From Bryobacterales bacterium (GTDB taxonomy: Bacteria > Acidobacteriota > Terriglobia > Bryobacterales > Bryobacteraceae), in the NCBI GenBank assembly GCA_020847045.1, contig JADLCT010000108.1, positions 1-64,000 on the forward strand: 64,000 nt of DNA. Direction: 5' to 3'. Numbering within the stretch: the stretch's first letter is position 1; each line of letters starts with the position of its first letter. The notes beneath the pieces are model-generated. The model made no database searches and was not told the DNA's origin. It saw only the letters and a program-made list of their open reading frames with translations. Positions 25,145 through 34,174 of this stretch are shown piece by piece. Both the position numbers and the translations under genes were made by a program.

Positions 25145-26206
25145 ATGAGACTCAATCCGCTTTGGACTCCGCTGCGGGCCCTGGTGGGAGGCGCGCTGTG
25201 CAGCGCGCTCGCCTGCGCCGGCACGTTTACCATCACAAACCTCGGCCACTCGAACTTCGACACGGAAGCCTCCGCGATCAACGCCTCTGGCGCGGCAGCG
25301 GTGACCTCTTTCCTTGACGGCCCGCACGGCATCGCCTCCGGAATCAACGGCCAGGGTTGGGTGGCCGGAACGGTGTTCGCGGATCACGGTCCGCAGGCGA
25401 CGCTGTCCCATGGCGGACGGTCGTGGGCCGTGGAAGGCGTCGGCGGCGGCTCCTTCGCGCGGGATGTCAACAACGCGGGCCTGGTGGCCGGAAGCGACAA
25501 CGGCAAAGCATTCGTCGCACATAACGGCCAGGTGTCTTATCTCTCTCATTCCATGGGGACGCTGCTCGATTCCGCGAATGCCATCAACGAGGCCGGCGCC
25601 GTGGCCGGAACGATGCTGGACGAGACGGGCGTTTCGCGCGGCTATCTTTGGTACAACGGCCAAACCGTTTGGACGGGCATGTTGGGAGGCCGGCACAGCG
25701 CCGCCACGAATCTGAACGATTCCGGCCAGGTGGTGGGCCATGCCGCGACGGCGGACGCCTGGATGCACGCCTACCTGTCCCAGGACGGTGTGACGGTCGA
25801 TCTCGGCACGCTCGGCGGCAGTTCGAGCTACGCCTATGGAATCAACAACCGGGGTGACGTGGTGGGGTATTCCTGGCGTGCCGATGGGGCAATGGCCGCC
25901 TACTTATGGACCAACGGGATCATGCTGGATCTGTCGTCGCTGGTCGAAGGCCTCGGCGGGTGGGAGCTTTCCACGGCCTTTGGAATCAATGATGCGGGAC
26001 AGATCGTGGGAACCGGATTCTTCCAGGGAAGGCGCAGCGCGTTCCGGCTCGACCCTGTGGCGGCTGCCGCCAAGTCCGGCCTTGTGATGCCGAACCAGGG
26101 GGCGGGCGCCGAGACGCCCGAGCCGTCAACCGGGTTCCTGATTTTCATGGGAGTGGTCTGCGTACTCATCTCCCGCCGGTTGGGGGATACACGGAAATCT
26201 GAATAA
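25145..26206 (+). CDS. HAF-repeat extracellular protein with PEP-CTERM sorting signal
   Basis: A 353-aa exported protein with an N-terminal signal (cleaved near CAGTFTI) and repeated units of about 40 residues: AINASGAAAV, INGQGWVAGT, VNNAGLVAGS, INEAGAVAGT, LNDSGQVVGH, INNRGDVVGY, INDAGQIVGT. This is the HAF-type beta repeat. The C-terminus ends with the tripartite PEP-CTERM signal: PEPSTG, a hydrophobic segment FLIFMGVVCVLI and a basic SRR tail. PEP-CTERM proteins are processed by an exosortase and retained or released with exopolysaccharide; no exosortase gene is in the window. The function of the repeats is unknown. Confidence 0.88.
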   Translation: MRLNPLWTPLRALVGGALCSALACAGTFTITNLGHSNFDTEASAINASGAAAVTSFLDGPHGIASGINGQGWVAGTVFADHGPQATLSHGGRSWAVEGVGGGSFARDVNNAGLVAGSDNGKAFVAHNGQVSYLSHSMGTLLDSANAINEAGAVAGTMLDETGVSRGYLWYNGQTVWTGMLGGRHSAATNLNDSGQVVGHAATADAWMHAYLSQDGVTVDLGTLGGSSSYAYGINNRGDVVGYSWRADGAMAAYLWTNGIMLDLSSLVEGLGGWELSTAFGINDAGQIVGTGFFQGRRSAFRLDPVAAAAKSGLVMPNQGAGAETPEPSTGFLIFMGVVCVLISRRLGDTRKSE

Positions 26207-26241
26207 GGATCGGAGCCGCACCATCCGATTTTTCAATCAGG

Positions 26242-26982
26242 ATGAGGATTCTGGCTTTCGTGATCGCGGCCGTCACGGTTGTTGCGCAAACGCCGCCAGT
26301 GAATCCCACCGCTCCCGCCGCGCCCGGCTCCACGTCGAGCACGGCGCTGGCTGGCGCGCAGCAGGTGGATGGAATCCGCGAGGCAATGAGCCCATCCCTG
26401 GACAAGCAGCGGGACTCGGTACGGCGGCAGGTGCGCGTGGCGCAGCCTGTGAACCCCGGCTGGTACACCGTTCCCTGGCCGTCCATGCAGTGGACATCTC
26501 CGGTGCCGGCCTCTGAATCTCCACCGGGGTTGCCGGGGCTGGCAACGAACGCCGGCTGGAGGCCAGACTGTGATCCTGTGCCGGAGCCGCGTCGGGAGGA
26601 GTTGTTCCAGAACGCAGCGGACCAGCACAGAGTTGACGTGGGCTTGCTCCGCGAGGTGGCCCGAAAGGAGTCGGCCTTTTATCCCTGCGCCGTCAGCTCG
26701 AAGGGCGCTCTCGGTCTGATGCAACTCATGCCCGGAACGGCTGCCGCGATGGGGGTGGCCGACCCGTTTGATCCGGAGACGAACGTGCTGGCCGGAGCGC
26801 AACTGCTCGCCTCCCTGCTGGGGCGGTACGGAGGTGACCGCCGGTTGGCTCTGGCCGCCTACAATGCCGGGCCCAGCCGCGTCGAAGATTACGGCGGAGT
26901 GCCGCCGTTCCGGGAGACTCAAAATTATGTCGGTAAGATTCTGGAAGCCCTTGGCGCCGGTGTCGTGGGCGCATCGCAGTAG
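26242..26982 (+). CDS. Lytic transglycosylase (SLT domain), exported
   Basis: A 246-aa peptidoglycan lytic transglycosylase, cleaving MurNAc-GlcNAc linkages to form 1,6-anhydro ends. A short signal peptide (MRILAFVIAAVTVVAQ) precedes about 90 residues of Pro-rich linker. The SLT domain spans about 115-240: catalytic Glu143 in VARKESAF, SSKGALGLMQLMPGTAAAMG, FDPETNVLAGAQLLASLL and LALAAYNAGPSRV. It begins 35 bp after the PEP-CTERM gene, so both may be transcribed together; the link could be envelope remodelling. Confidence 0.93.
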   Translation: MRILAFVIAAVTVVAQTPPVNPTAPAAPGSTSSTALAGAQQVDGIREAMSPSLDKQRDSVRRQVRVAQPVNPGWYTVPWPSMQWTSPVPASESPPGLPGLATNAGWRPDCDPVPEPRREELFQNAADQHRVDVGLLREVARKESAFYPCAVSSKGALGLMQLMPGTAAAMGVADPFDPETNVLAGAQLLASLLGRYGGDRRLALAAYNAGPSRVEDYGGVPPFRETQNYVGKILEALGAGVVGASQ

Positions 26983-27017
26983 CACCGTACGCTCGGGCGC
27001 GCCCGCCTTCCCGTGCT

Positions 27018-27632
27018 TCAGCGGCGAGGATAACCGGGGCTGTCCTTTACCTCTTGCAACTGCTTCAGATGCCGCTCTGTATGGGCGGCCATCAACAGGA
27101 TCCACTGGTAGGCGTCCAGTTCCTTCATGGCCGGATGCGGCCGAACGTAATCACGCAGGCTCAAATCCGTCTTTTCAATAAACCGGATACTTCGGTCACG
27201 CGCCGAGAGAAACTCCTTTTCGGCTGCCTCCAGGCTGGCGAAGCGGCCGGCCGGGGTGATGGGTTCCGGCGCCTGGAACTTCTGGGAGCGGTCCGTGACC
27301 CGGGCTGGGATCGTCGCATCCTTACCGGCCGTTAGGGCCTTCTGCTCAGGCGTGGCGGGCGAACCCTTGAGAATCTGGCCGGTCACCAGCTTGAAAATGA
27401 ACTCCTCGCTGACGGCGATGTGCTCCACCACCTCGGCCACAGACCAGCGGCCCGGGGCGGGCTTCCAACGCGCCTGCTCCGGTGTCACGCCCCGGATCGC
27501 ATCCACAAACTGCTTCCGCGTGGCGTGCAGGTAGCTCATGGCGCGGTCACGCTCACCCTTGGCCAGTGGTTCGGCCTGCGCCGCCAGCACGCACAACATC
27601 GGTACGGCCACAAATTTCAGAATGGTTCGCAT
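27018..27632 (-). CDS. DinB-superfamily protein, exported
   Basis: A 204-aa four-helix-bundle protein with a signal peptide (MRTILKFVAVPMLCVLAAQA). The DinB/YfiT-type metal ligands appear as a His in VAEVVEHIAVSEEF and a pair in LLMAAHTERHLKQL. Members in the cytosol are thiol S-transferases or metal-dependent hydrolases; exported acidobacterial versions have no assigned role. ATG at 27632 follows a strong AGGAGGG site; the longer reading to 27713 lacks one. A palindrome lies just upstream (27646-27670) between this gene and the divergent HD-GYP gene. Confidence 0.87.
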   Translation of the reverse strand: MRTILKFVAVPMLCVLAAQAEPLAKGERDRAMSYLHATRKQFVDAIRGVTPEQARWKPAPGRWSVAEVVEHIAVSEEFIFKLVTGQILKGSPATPEQKALTAGKDATIPARVTDRSQKFQAPEPITPAGRFASLEAAEKEFLSARDRSIRFIEKTDLSLRDYVRPHPAMKELDAYQWILLMAAHTERHLKQLQEVKDSPGYPRR

Positions 27633-27645
27633 AGTTGCCCTCCTA

Positions 27646-27670
27646 TGAGGGTATCCAACTATTACCCTCA
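27646..27670. promoter_or_regulatory. Operator-like inverted repeat
   Basis: TGAGGGTA (27646-27653) and TACCCTCA (27663-27670) form a perfect 8-bp inverted repeat with a 9-nt spacer. Another GGGGGTA half-site follows at 27677-27683. It lies 14-38 bp upstream of the DinB ATG and could be a repressor site or a leader hairpin next to the ribosome site. Confidence 0.4.
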
Positions 27671-27778
27671 GGTACTGGGGGTAAAGATTCTCGCCCGATA
27701 TACGATTGAACACCTATTCGATGCTGTGCCGGTTGACGATAGATTCTAGCGAGACGTCAATCCGGACCGGGACTCAGG

Positions 27779-28909
27779 ATGGTTACTCCGACACCGTCGA
27801 ATACGAAGCTTGGCGTGAATAGCCACCTGTCAAACCAGATGAAGCCGTTCGAACTCGATTTTGAGCTCGATGTCAGCGAACGGCAGCCAGCGATTCTAAT
27901 CGTTGATGATCTGGAGATTAACCGGCGGCTGTTGCGGGCCATGCTGAAAGCCGCGCCCTATCGCGTGCTGGAGGCCCGGCGGCCGGCCGAGGCGTTAAGC
28001 ATTCTGGAGGCCGAACAGATCGACCTGTTGATCCTCGATCTGATGATGCCCGAGATGAGCGGCCTGGAATTCTGCCACCGCATCAAGAGCAACCGCCGCA
28101 CACAGTTGGTTCCCATCCTCATGATCACAAGCGTGCAGGGCATCGAGAACGAGATCGCCAGCATCGCCTCCGGCGCCGACGAATTTCTGATCAAGCCGCT
28201 GCACCCGGACGTGGTCCGCACACGCATCCGCGCCATGCTGCGCAACAAGGCCGCCATCGACTCGCTGGAAGAAGCCGAGACCATCCTGTTCGCCCTGGCG
28301 CAGGCCGTCGAAAAGCGCGACAAATATACGGGAGACCACTGCGAACGGCTGGCGCGTTACAGCGTCATGCTCGGCTCGGCCATGGGGTTGCCGCGGTGGG
28401 AGTTGGTGGCGCTGCACCGAGGCGGATTCTTGCACGACATCGGCAAGGTCTCCGTGCCCGACGCGATTCTCTTCAAGAAGGGCTCGCTCACCGAGGAAGA
28501 GTGGGTCGTCATGCGGTCCCACACGACCAAAGGCGAGGAGATCTGCCGGCCCATGAAGACGCTCGCCCCTGTGCTGCCCATCATCCGCAACCACCATGAA
28601 CGGTGGGATGGCACCGGTTATCCGGACGGGTTGAAGGGTGAGGAGATTCCACTGGCAGCGCGCATCCTCCAGATCGCCGACATCTACGACGCGCTGACCA
28701 CGGCGCGTCCATATAAGCCGGCCTTCAGCCGCCAGGAGGCGCTGGCCACGCTGGAGGCCGAGGTGAAGCGGGGCTGGCGGGATCCCGAACTCGTCTCGCT
28801 GTTCCAGCAGTGCATCGAGAAGATCGAGGACGGCGAGGGTCCGGATGCCCACTGGGGCGGCCAACTGGCGCTGTCGCTGGAAAACATGCGGCAGCAGTTG
28901 ATCAAATAA
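27779..28909 (+). CDS. Response regulator with HD-GYP domain
   Basis: A 376-aa two-domain signalling protein. The receiver domain (about 38-155) has acidic pocket Asp43/Asp44, phospho-acceptor Asp87 in LLILDLMMPEMSG, MITSV and the LIKPL lysine. The HD-GYP domain (about 170-350) keeps GDHCERLARY, HDIGKVSVPD, HTTKGEEI, HHERWDGTGYPDG and DIYDALTTARPYK, the full set for a c-di-GMP phosphodiesterase. No histidine kinase is adjacent. The start at 27779 has a weak ribosome site; ATG at 27839 is an alternative just before the receiver domain. It converges on the DegT gene with 3 bp between. Confidence 0.92.
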   Translation: MVTPTPSNTKLGVNSHLSNQMKPFELDFELDVSERQPAILIVDDLEINRRLLRAMLKAAPYRVLEARRPAEALSILEAEQIDLLILDLMMPEMSGLEFCHRIKSNRRTQLVPILMITSVQGIENEIASIASGADEFLIKPLHPDVVRTRIRAMLRNKAAIDSLEEAETILFALAQAVEKRDKYTGDHCERLARYSVMLGSAMGLPRWELVALHRGGFLHDIGKVSVPDAILFKKGSLTEEEWVVMRSHTTKGEEICRPMKTLAPVLPIIRNHHERWDGTGYPDGLKGEEIPLAARILQIADIYDALTTARPYKPAFSRQEALATLEAEVKRGWRDPELVSLFQQCIEKIEDGEGPDAHWGGQLALSLENMRQQLIK

Positions 28910-28912
28910 TCG

Positions 28913-30250
28913 CTACGCGCGCCTCAGGTCTGCCGCTCTGGCCTGCACTTTGCGCAGCGCCGCCGCCACATGCTCCATGTCCTCGCGCGTTCCCAGCAGC
29001 ATGGTTTGCGTCAGCCACATGGCCTGTCCGCACAAACGGTCGTTCACGCGGCATTCGTTGCGTTCGGCCCACGTCCGCATCTCCCTCTCGCCGTGCAGCG
29101 CGGCCCAAAACTTCGCGCGGAATTCGTTGGCCAGGAACGGCTCCTTGTTCAGGGGCTTGTAGCCGCCGGATACCGGCACGCCCTCGGCCTGCAACGCCTT
29201 GAGCAGAGTGTCCTTGCCCACTCCGGCGAAGGCTTCGTTTTCCACCCGGAACATGTAGAGGTGCCAGGCGCTCCGCGTGCAGCCGCCGTAATTTTTCACG
29301 GGCTTCACGCCGGGGATTTCGCTCAGCATCCTGGTCAGATATGCCGCGTTGGACTCGCGCAGCTTCGACTGCTCCTCCAGCCTGGTCATCTGGGCCAGCA
29401 GCAAGGCCGCCTGAAATTCGGTCAGCCGCAGGTTGGCGCCCGTCTGCTGATAGGCAAAATCACCACCCGCCTGCCGGCTCCGGCCGTTGGTGTGGTAGGT
29501 GTAGACGCTCTCTGCCAGCGCGGCGTCATTCGTGCAAACCGCTCCCCCCTCGCCCGAGTTCAAATTCTTCGAAGCCTGGAAGCTGAAACACCCGGCGGCG
29601 CCCAGTGTCCCCACCTTCTGGCCGCGCCATTCTCCGAGATGCGCCTGGCAGGCGTCCTCCAACACGGGAATATTGCGGCGCTTGCCCAGGGCGAGAATCG
29701 CATCCAGGTTCGCGGCGCCTCCAGCCATGTGGACCGGAATGATCACCCGCGTGCGTGGCGTGATCTGGGCTTCAATTTTGGCGGGGTCAATCTGAAACGT
29801 CTCCAGGTCGGAGTCCGCAAACACAGGCAGCGCGCGGTGCAGGAGCACGGCGTTCACCGTGGCCACGAAGGTGTAGGGAGGGACGATCACCTCGTCGCCA
29901 GGTCCCACGCCGAGCGCGGCCAGCGAAGCGATCAGGGCGCTGGTTCCGTTTGCCGTCGCCACCACGTGCGGCGCTCCCAGCAGGCGGCCGTACTCGGCTT
30001 CGAAACGCTTCACCGTCCCACCGTTGCCCCTGCCCCAATGGCCGCTCCGCAAGACATCCAGGAGAGCTTTCTCCTCCAGTTGATTAAAGCGCGGCCAACT
30101 GGGCCACTTCGCCGTGTGCACCGGCGTGCCTCCCTGAAGCGCCAGTTTCCCCATCCCGGAGGTTGCCGCCGCGCCGGAGGGCGTGGCGTTCGCCGCCATC
30201 CCCGCCAGCATTCCCGCCGTCACAGGTCCCGCAAAGGTTCGCCGTTTCAT
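28913..30250 (-). CDS. DegT/DnrJ/EryC1/StrS aminotransferase with Tat-like signal
   Basis: A 445-aa fold-type I PLP aminotransferase. PLP lysine is in FSFQASKNLNSGEGG; other family marks are ATANGTSALIASLAALGVGPGDEV, VPPYTFVATVNAVLL, VLEDACQAHLGEW and NLRLTEFQAALLLAQ. These enzymes usually make amino- or dehydroxy-sugars on nucleotide carriers in the cytosol. Here an extra N-terminus, MKRRTFAGPVTAGMLAGMAANA, looks like a Tat signal, implying export with bound PLP. ATG at 30250 is preferred; upstream codons belong antisense to the divergent gene. Only 24 bp separate it from the UDG start. Confidence 0.88.
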   Translation of the reverse strand: MKRRTFAGPVTAGMLAGMAANATPSGAAATSGMGKLALQGGTPVHTAKWPSWPRFNQLEEKALLDVLRSGHWGRGNGGTVKRFEAEYGRLLGAPHVVATANGTSALIASLAALGVGPGDEVIVPPYTFVATVNAVLLHRALPVFADSDLETFQIDPAKIEAQITPRTRVIIPVHMAGGAANLDAILALGKRRNIPVLEDACQAHLGEWRGQKVGTLGAAGCFSFQASKNLNSGEGGAVCTNDAALAESVYTYHTNGRSRQAGGDFAYQQTGANLRLTEFQAALLLAQMTRLEEQSKLRESNAAYLTRMLSEIPGVKPVKNYGGCTRSAWHLYMFRVENEAFAGVGKDTLLKALQAEGVPVSGGYKPLNKEPFLANEFRAKFWAALHGEREMRTWAERNECRVNDRLCGQAMWLTQTMLLGTREDMEHVAAALRKVQARAADLRRA

Positions 30251-30274
30251 GTAGACATGGTACTCTTCGCTTGA

Positions 30275-30976
30275 GTGCCCGCAAAGCCCCCCGCCGATTC
30301 GCTGCGCCTGGTGGAAACCGGCATCATCGAATGCGTCCAATGCCCGCGCTTGCGCGCCCACTGTGAAGAGGTTGCCCGCGTCAAGCGCCGCGCCTTCCGC
30401 CATCAACAGTATTGGGGCAAGCCGGTTCCTTCCTTCGGCGATCCGCACGCGCGCGTTCTGATCGTCGGACTCGCTCCCGCCGCGCACGGCGCCAACCGCA
30501 CGGGACGCATGTTTACGGGAGACCGCTCGGGCGACTTCCTTTATGACGTGCTGCACAAAACCGGATTCGCTTCCCGGCCCGAAAGCCACTGGCGCGACGA
30601 CGGCCTTGCACTGAAGGGCATTTGGATCACCGCATCGGCCCACTGCGCCCCGCCCGATAACAAGCCCACGCCGGAGGAGATCCGCACCTGCCGCCAGTTC
30701 CTCCATCGCGAGCTCACCTTGCTCACAGACATTCGCGTGGTGGTCGCGCTCGGCCGCATCGCGTTTGACAACTATCTCGCCACACTGCGCGCGCGCGGCT
30801 GCGAGCTGCGGTTGAGCGATCTCCCCTTCGAACATGGCCGCGTGCACACAATCGCTCCCGGCCTCCCGGCGCTCATCTCCTGTTACCACCCCAGCCAGCA
30901 GAACACTTCCACGGGCCGGTTGACCGAACCGATGCTGCGTTCGGTGTTTGAAGCCGCGCGGAAGCTGGCCTTCTAA
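30275..30976 (+). CDS. Family 5 uracil-DNA glycosylase (UdgB-like)
   Basis: A 233-aa DNA-repair glycosylase that removes uracil and some deaminated bases. Four conserved Cys typical of the Fe-S UDGs are spread over the protein, including CVQCPRLR near residue 20. The family 5 active-site motif GLAPAAHGANRTGRMFTGD (no catalytic Asp/Asn of family 4) and the DNA-binding motif HPSQQNTSTGRL are present. The start is GTG at 30275. TGGTACTCT at 30258-30266 is an extended -10 only 8 bp before it. It ends in a palindrome shared with the selB end. Confidence 0.9.
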   Translation: MPAKPPADSLRLVETGIIECVQCPRLRAHCEEVARVKRRAFRHQQYWGKPVPSFGDPHARVLIVGLAPAAHGANRTGRMFTGDRSGDFLYDVLHKTGFASRPESHWRDDGLALKGIWITASAHCAPPDNKPTPEEIRTCRQFLHRELTLLTDIRVVVALGRIAFDNYLATLRARGCELRLSDLPFEHGRVHTIAPGLPALISCYHPSQQNTSTGRLTEPMLRSVFEAARKLAF

Positions 30977-30996
30977 GCGCCTCCGGCCGGAGCGCT
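30976..30996. terminator. Near-perfect palindrome over two convergent stops
   Basis: AGCGC-C-TCCGG (30976-30986) mirrors CCGGA-GCGCT (30987-30996) with one bulged C. It spans the last base of the UDG stop and the selB stop. No U-tract follows, so its role as a terminator is inferred from position. Confidence 0.4.
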
Positions 30997-32833
30997 ACAC
31001 CACCAGACGCGCATCGCCCTCACGCCGTGTGATGCGCTCGCGGTCCAGATATTCCAGCAGCGGAATGGCATACTTGCGGCTCACCCCGGTCCACTCCTTG
31101 AACTCGCCCACGGTGAACCGGACGCCTTTGCGCGCCGCCAACAATCCCCGTAGCTCCTCCAACGCGCCGGCATGGCAGGTCAACTCCGCGCTCACCTTCA
31201 CAAGACGGCGCTGCCGCACCAGCAGTTGGAACAGCGACCTGGCCTTGGCCGGGTCCACTCCCGAGCCTGCCAGCACCTCGGCCGTCGCGGGCGCGGCCAG
31301 CCCTCCGCGCTGGAATGCCTGCTCGATGGCATGGATGGCCGCCGCTTCGCGCGTATCCAGCGACAGGGCGTGCGAGCGCAGCCGAATGGTCTCGCCCTCC
31401 ACCACCAGGCCGGGCGACTGCGCCAGAATCTCCTGCACGACGGCGGGCGCCGCTCCGGCCAGCGCGCGCGAGCGCAACTCCTCCAGCGGCATGCCCGCCA
31501 GCAGTGGATTCTGCTTGTGAAACGCCGCCAGAAGTGTCTCCATCTCCGCGCGGCGGCCGTCGATCCACAGCGGATCGACAAACCATGCCCGGTCTTCGAA
31601 CTCACCACGTACGGCCCCGGTGCGCGCAATCAGTTCCTGCGCCGGAAGGCCATGGGCCGCCTCCCTGGCGAGCAGCGCCACGCGTTCGGGAAGAGACGCC
31701 GTGGCCAGCAGGGCGGTCCGTAGCCCCAGGTGCGCGCGCCGCATCCGCTGGGGCGCGCCGATGTCCACCACGCATCCGCCCGCGATGGTCACGGTGGGAG
31801 AGAACGAGCGCAAAATGAAACGGTCGCCGGGCAGCAGCAGCACGGGGTGCTCGAGCAAAATCCGTGCCCACGTCTTTTCTCCCGGCGCAAGCAGGTTTGC
31901 CGCGAGCAGTTTCACGCGCGCCGCCGTCTCCGATGTCCAGGCGTGAAAGTGCACCGCCGCGCCATGCTTCAGCGGCGGAGACGCCGGAAGCAGTTCGATC
32001 TCCGCATCCAGCCGCTGCACGGCCCGCAGGACACCCGGCTCGCACAATGTCATGCCCCGCGCCAGTTCCGGCGCTTCCACGTTCGCAAGGTTCACGGCCG
32101 CGCGCTGCCCCGCCACGGCCTCGCCGGCCGGTTGCCCGTGCACCTGCAACCCGCGCACGCGCAGAAGCCGTCCGGACGGTTGAACCTCCACCTCCTGCTC
32201 GCTTGCCAGACGCCCCGACACCATCGTTCCGGTGACAACCGTGCCGAATCCCTTCATGGTGAACGAACGGTCGATGGGCAGCCGCAGGCGCCGTTCGGCG
32301 CTCTTTGCCGGCACGTGATCCGACAGCAGCGCCAGAGTCTCCGCCAGCTCCTTCAGCCCCTCGCCGGTCTTGGCGCTCACGGCGCAAACAGAAGCGCCCG
32401 CCAGAAACGAGCCGCGAACGAACTCCTCAGCCTCCAGTTTCACAAGATCCAGAAAACCGGCGCTCACCAGATCGCACTTGGTCAGCACGATCACGCCATG
32501 ACGAACCCCCAACATGCGGCAGATGTCGAAGTGCTCGCGCGTCTGCGGCATGATCGATTCATCGGCGGCGATCACCAGCATCACCGCGTCGAGTCCGCCC
32601 GCGCCGGCCAGCATGTTGCGGACGAACCGCTCGTGGCCGGGCACATCGACGAACGCCAGGCGTACGGCGCGCCCCTGGTGGGCCAGAGTAAGATGGGCGA
32701 ATCCGAGGTCGATCGTAATGCCGCGTCTCCGCTCCTCTTCCCATCGATCGGGCTCGATCCCCGTCAGCGCCCGCACAAGCGCGGATTTTCCGTGGTCGAT
32801 GTGGCCTGCCGTTCCGATCACGAGGTTCTTCAT
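30995..32833 (-). CDS. selB: Selenocysteine-specific elongation factor SelB
   Basis: A 612-aa GTPase that delivers Sec-tRNA to UGA codons marked by a SECIS hairpin. The EF-Tu-like part has G1 GHIDHGKS (10-17), [12 protein letters not shown]3 DVPGHE, TKCD and a SelB-type domain II ([15 protein letters not shown]). The C-terminal half holds winged-helix SECIS-binding domains ending in [21 protein letters not shown]. Length fits. Its ATG (32833-32831) shares the CATG of the divergent VWA gene start. No selA, selD or tRNA-Sec is in the window. The upstream ribosome site is weak. Confidence 0.95.
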   Translation of the reverse strand: MKNLVIGTAGHIDHGKSALVRALTGIEPDRWEEERRRGITIDLGFAHLTLAHQGRAVRLAFVDVPGHERFVRNMLAGAGGLDAVMLVIAADESIMPQTREHFDICRMLGVRHGVIVLTKCDLVSAGFLDLVKLEAEEFVRGSFLAGASVCAVSAKTGEGLKELAETLALLSDHVPAKSAERRLRLPIDRSFTMKGFGTVVTGTMVSGRLASEQEVEVQPSGRLLRVRGLQVHGQPAGEAVAGQRAAVNLANVEAPELARGMTLCEPGVLRAVQRLDAEIELLPASPPLKHGAAVHFHAWTSETAARVKLLAANLLAPGEKTWARILLEHPVLLLPGDRFILRSFSPTVTIAGGCVVDIGAPQRMRRAHLGLRTALLATASLPERVALLAREAAHGLPAQELIARTGAVRGEFEDRAWFVDPLWIDGRRAEMETLLAAFHKQNPLLAGMPLEELRSRALAGAAPAVVQEILAQSPGLVVEGETIRLRSHALSLDTREAAAIHAIEQAFQRGGLAAPATAEVLAGSGVDPAKARSLFQLLVRQRRLVKVSAELTCHAGALEELRGLLAARKGVRFTVGEFKEWTGVSRKYAIPLLEYLDRERITRREGDARLVV

Positions 32834-33761
32834 GGGCGTGTGGCTACTCTCAGTAATAGCAGCTTCGCCCGCATCCGCTCAGCCGGACGCCGCGCAGGAA
32901 GCGCCCACCTTTGTCGCCGGTGTCTCCGTCGTGCATGTCGATGCGCAGGTGGTGGAGGGCCGGCGCGTCATCTCCGATCTCGCCAGGGAGGACTTCGAGA
33001 TCCTGGACGAGGGATCGCCGCGCCCCATCGAATACTTCGGACGCGAAACCGAACCGCTTCATCTTGTCCTGCTGCTCGATGTCAGCGGCAGCATGCGCAA
33101 GATGCTCGACCGCATGGCCGCCGCATCGAAAGAGGCGCTCTCCGTGCTGCGCTCAGGCGATACCGTGGCCGTGATCGCGTTTGGCCGGACATCGGTGCGC
33201 AAACTCGACTTTTCCGCCGACATGGGCGACGCGGCCGCCGCCGTGGGTGCGGCCCGGTTTGAAAAGGACGTGGGCGCGGGAACGCTTCTGAACCCGGCCA
33301 TCGCCGAGGCCGCGCGGTACATCGGCGAGCACGCCGGGAACAAGCCAGGACGCCGCGCCCTGCTCGTGTTCACGGACAATGATTCGGTCAACTACCAGTC
33401 GCCGGACCAGCAGGCGCTGGAAGCGCTGTTCGCGGCCGACACCGTGTTGAATGCCATTGTTCCGCAAGGCGTGCGGCCGCCGGACCGCCAGCGCTCCTCC
33501 TTCGCCAACCCCGACTTTTCTCCAGCCGACATATTCAAGCTCGCGCGGGAGTCGGGCGGCGAGGTGGTGGAGGCGGGTAAAAGCGGGACCATGTTGCGCG
33601 AGGTGATCGAACGCATCCGGACGCGGTACAGCTTGCACTACCGCGCGCCCGAGGACACCAGACCCGGCTTCCGGCGCATCGAAGTCCGGCTGGCTCCGGC
33701 GGCCCGCGCCCGCCTGAAGAAGGCCGAGGTCCGCGCGCGTACAGGCTATGTTGTCCGGTGA
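32832..33761 (+). CDS. Exported VWFA-related acidobacterial protein
   Basis: A 309-aa protein of the VWFA-related type expanded in Acidobacteriota. The signal peptide ends near ASAQ. A short N-terminal beta-unit ([29 protein letters not shown]) precedes a von Willebrand A domain with MIDAS motif DVSGSM, a Thr in [10 protein letters not shown] and Asp in FTDNDS. It is likely periplasmic or secreted and may bind a protein partner through Mg2+. ATG at 32832 follows GAGG by 6 bp and overlaps the selB start; ATG at 32799 would give a longer signal but deeper overlap. Confidence 0.85.
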   Translation: MGVWLLSVIAASPASAQPDAAQEAPTFVAGVSVVHVDAQVVEGRRVISDLAREDFEILDEGSPRPIEYFGRETEPLHLVLLLDVSGSMRKMLDRMAAASKEALSVLRSGDTVAVIAFGRTSVRKLDFSADMGDAAAAVGAARFEKDVGAGTLLNPAIAEAARYIGEHAGNKPGRRALLVFTDNDSVNYQSPDQQALEALFAADTVLNAIVPQGVRPPDRQRSSFANPDFSPADIFKLARESGGEVVEAGKSGTMLREVIERIRTRYSLHYRAPEDTRPGFRRIEVRLAPAARARLKKAEVRARTGYVVR

Positions 33762-33825
33762 GACAGTCCGTGAACGGCGTTGCGCGGGGCAGGCTGTTCC
33801 CGGGATTTCATGTTTCAATGTGGCC

Positions 33826-34161
33826 ATGGACAACCAGTTTGTGTTCGTGAACGATCTCGCCACCTCCGCGCAGGTTCCACCCGACGGGATTCTCAGCCGG
33901 ACGCTACAAAACGACGAGCGCTCGAAGGTGATTCTCTTCGGCTTCGCTCCCGGCCAGGAGTTGTCCGCGCACCATGCGCCTTACCCGGCCACCATTCAGT
34001 TCGTGGAGGGCGAAGCCTCGCTGCTGTTGGGAACCGAGCGCAAGGAGGTGAGCGCCGGCGCGTTCGCTTATATGACGCCGAACCTCGAACACGGCATCAA
34101 GGCCAAGACGAAGGTGGTGATGCTGCTCACGATGGTGAAGGGCGTGGCCCCTCAAAAATAG
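33826..34161 (+). CDS. Small cupin-domain protein
   Basis: A 111-aa single beta-barrel cupin. The first motif reads GFAPGQELSAHHAPYPATIQFVEGEA and the second MTPNLEHGIKAKT, giving His residues for metal binding. Small cupins serve as sensors, isomerases or dioxygenases; this one cannot be assigned. ATG at 33826 gives a compact cupin; the reading from 33748 would start inside the VWA gene. It lies 64 bp after that gene. Confidence 0.85.
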   Translation: MDNQFVFVNDLATSAQVPPDGILSRTLQNDERSKVILFGFAPGQELSAHHAPYPATIQFVEGEASLLLGTERKEVSAGAFAYMTPNLEHGIKAKTKVVMLLTMVKGVAPQK

Positions 34162-34174
34162 CCCGGCGGCGGGT

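Noticed and set aside
27640..27650. Shared 11-bp CTCATAGGAGG before the DinB and UbiA-type start codons (27640-27650 and 46792-46802)
   Set aside because: Most of it is the ribosome-binding site; two copies are not enough to call a regulatory motif.
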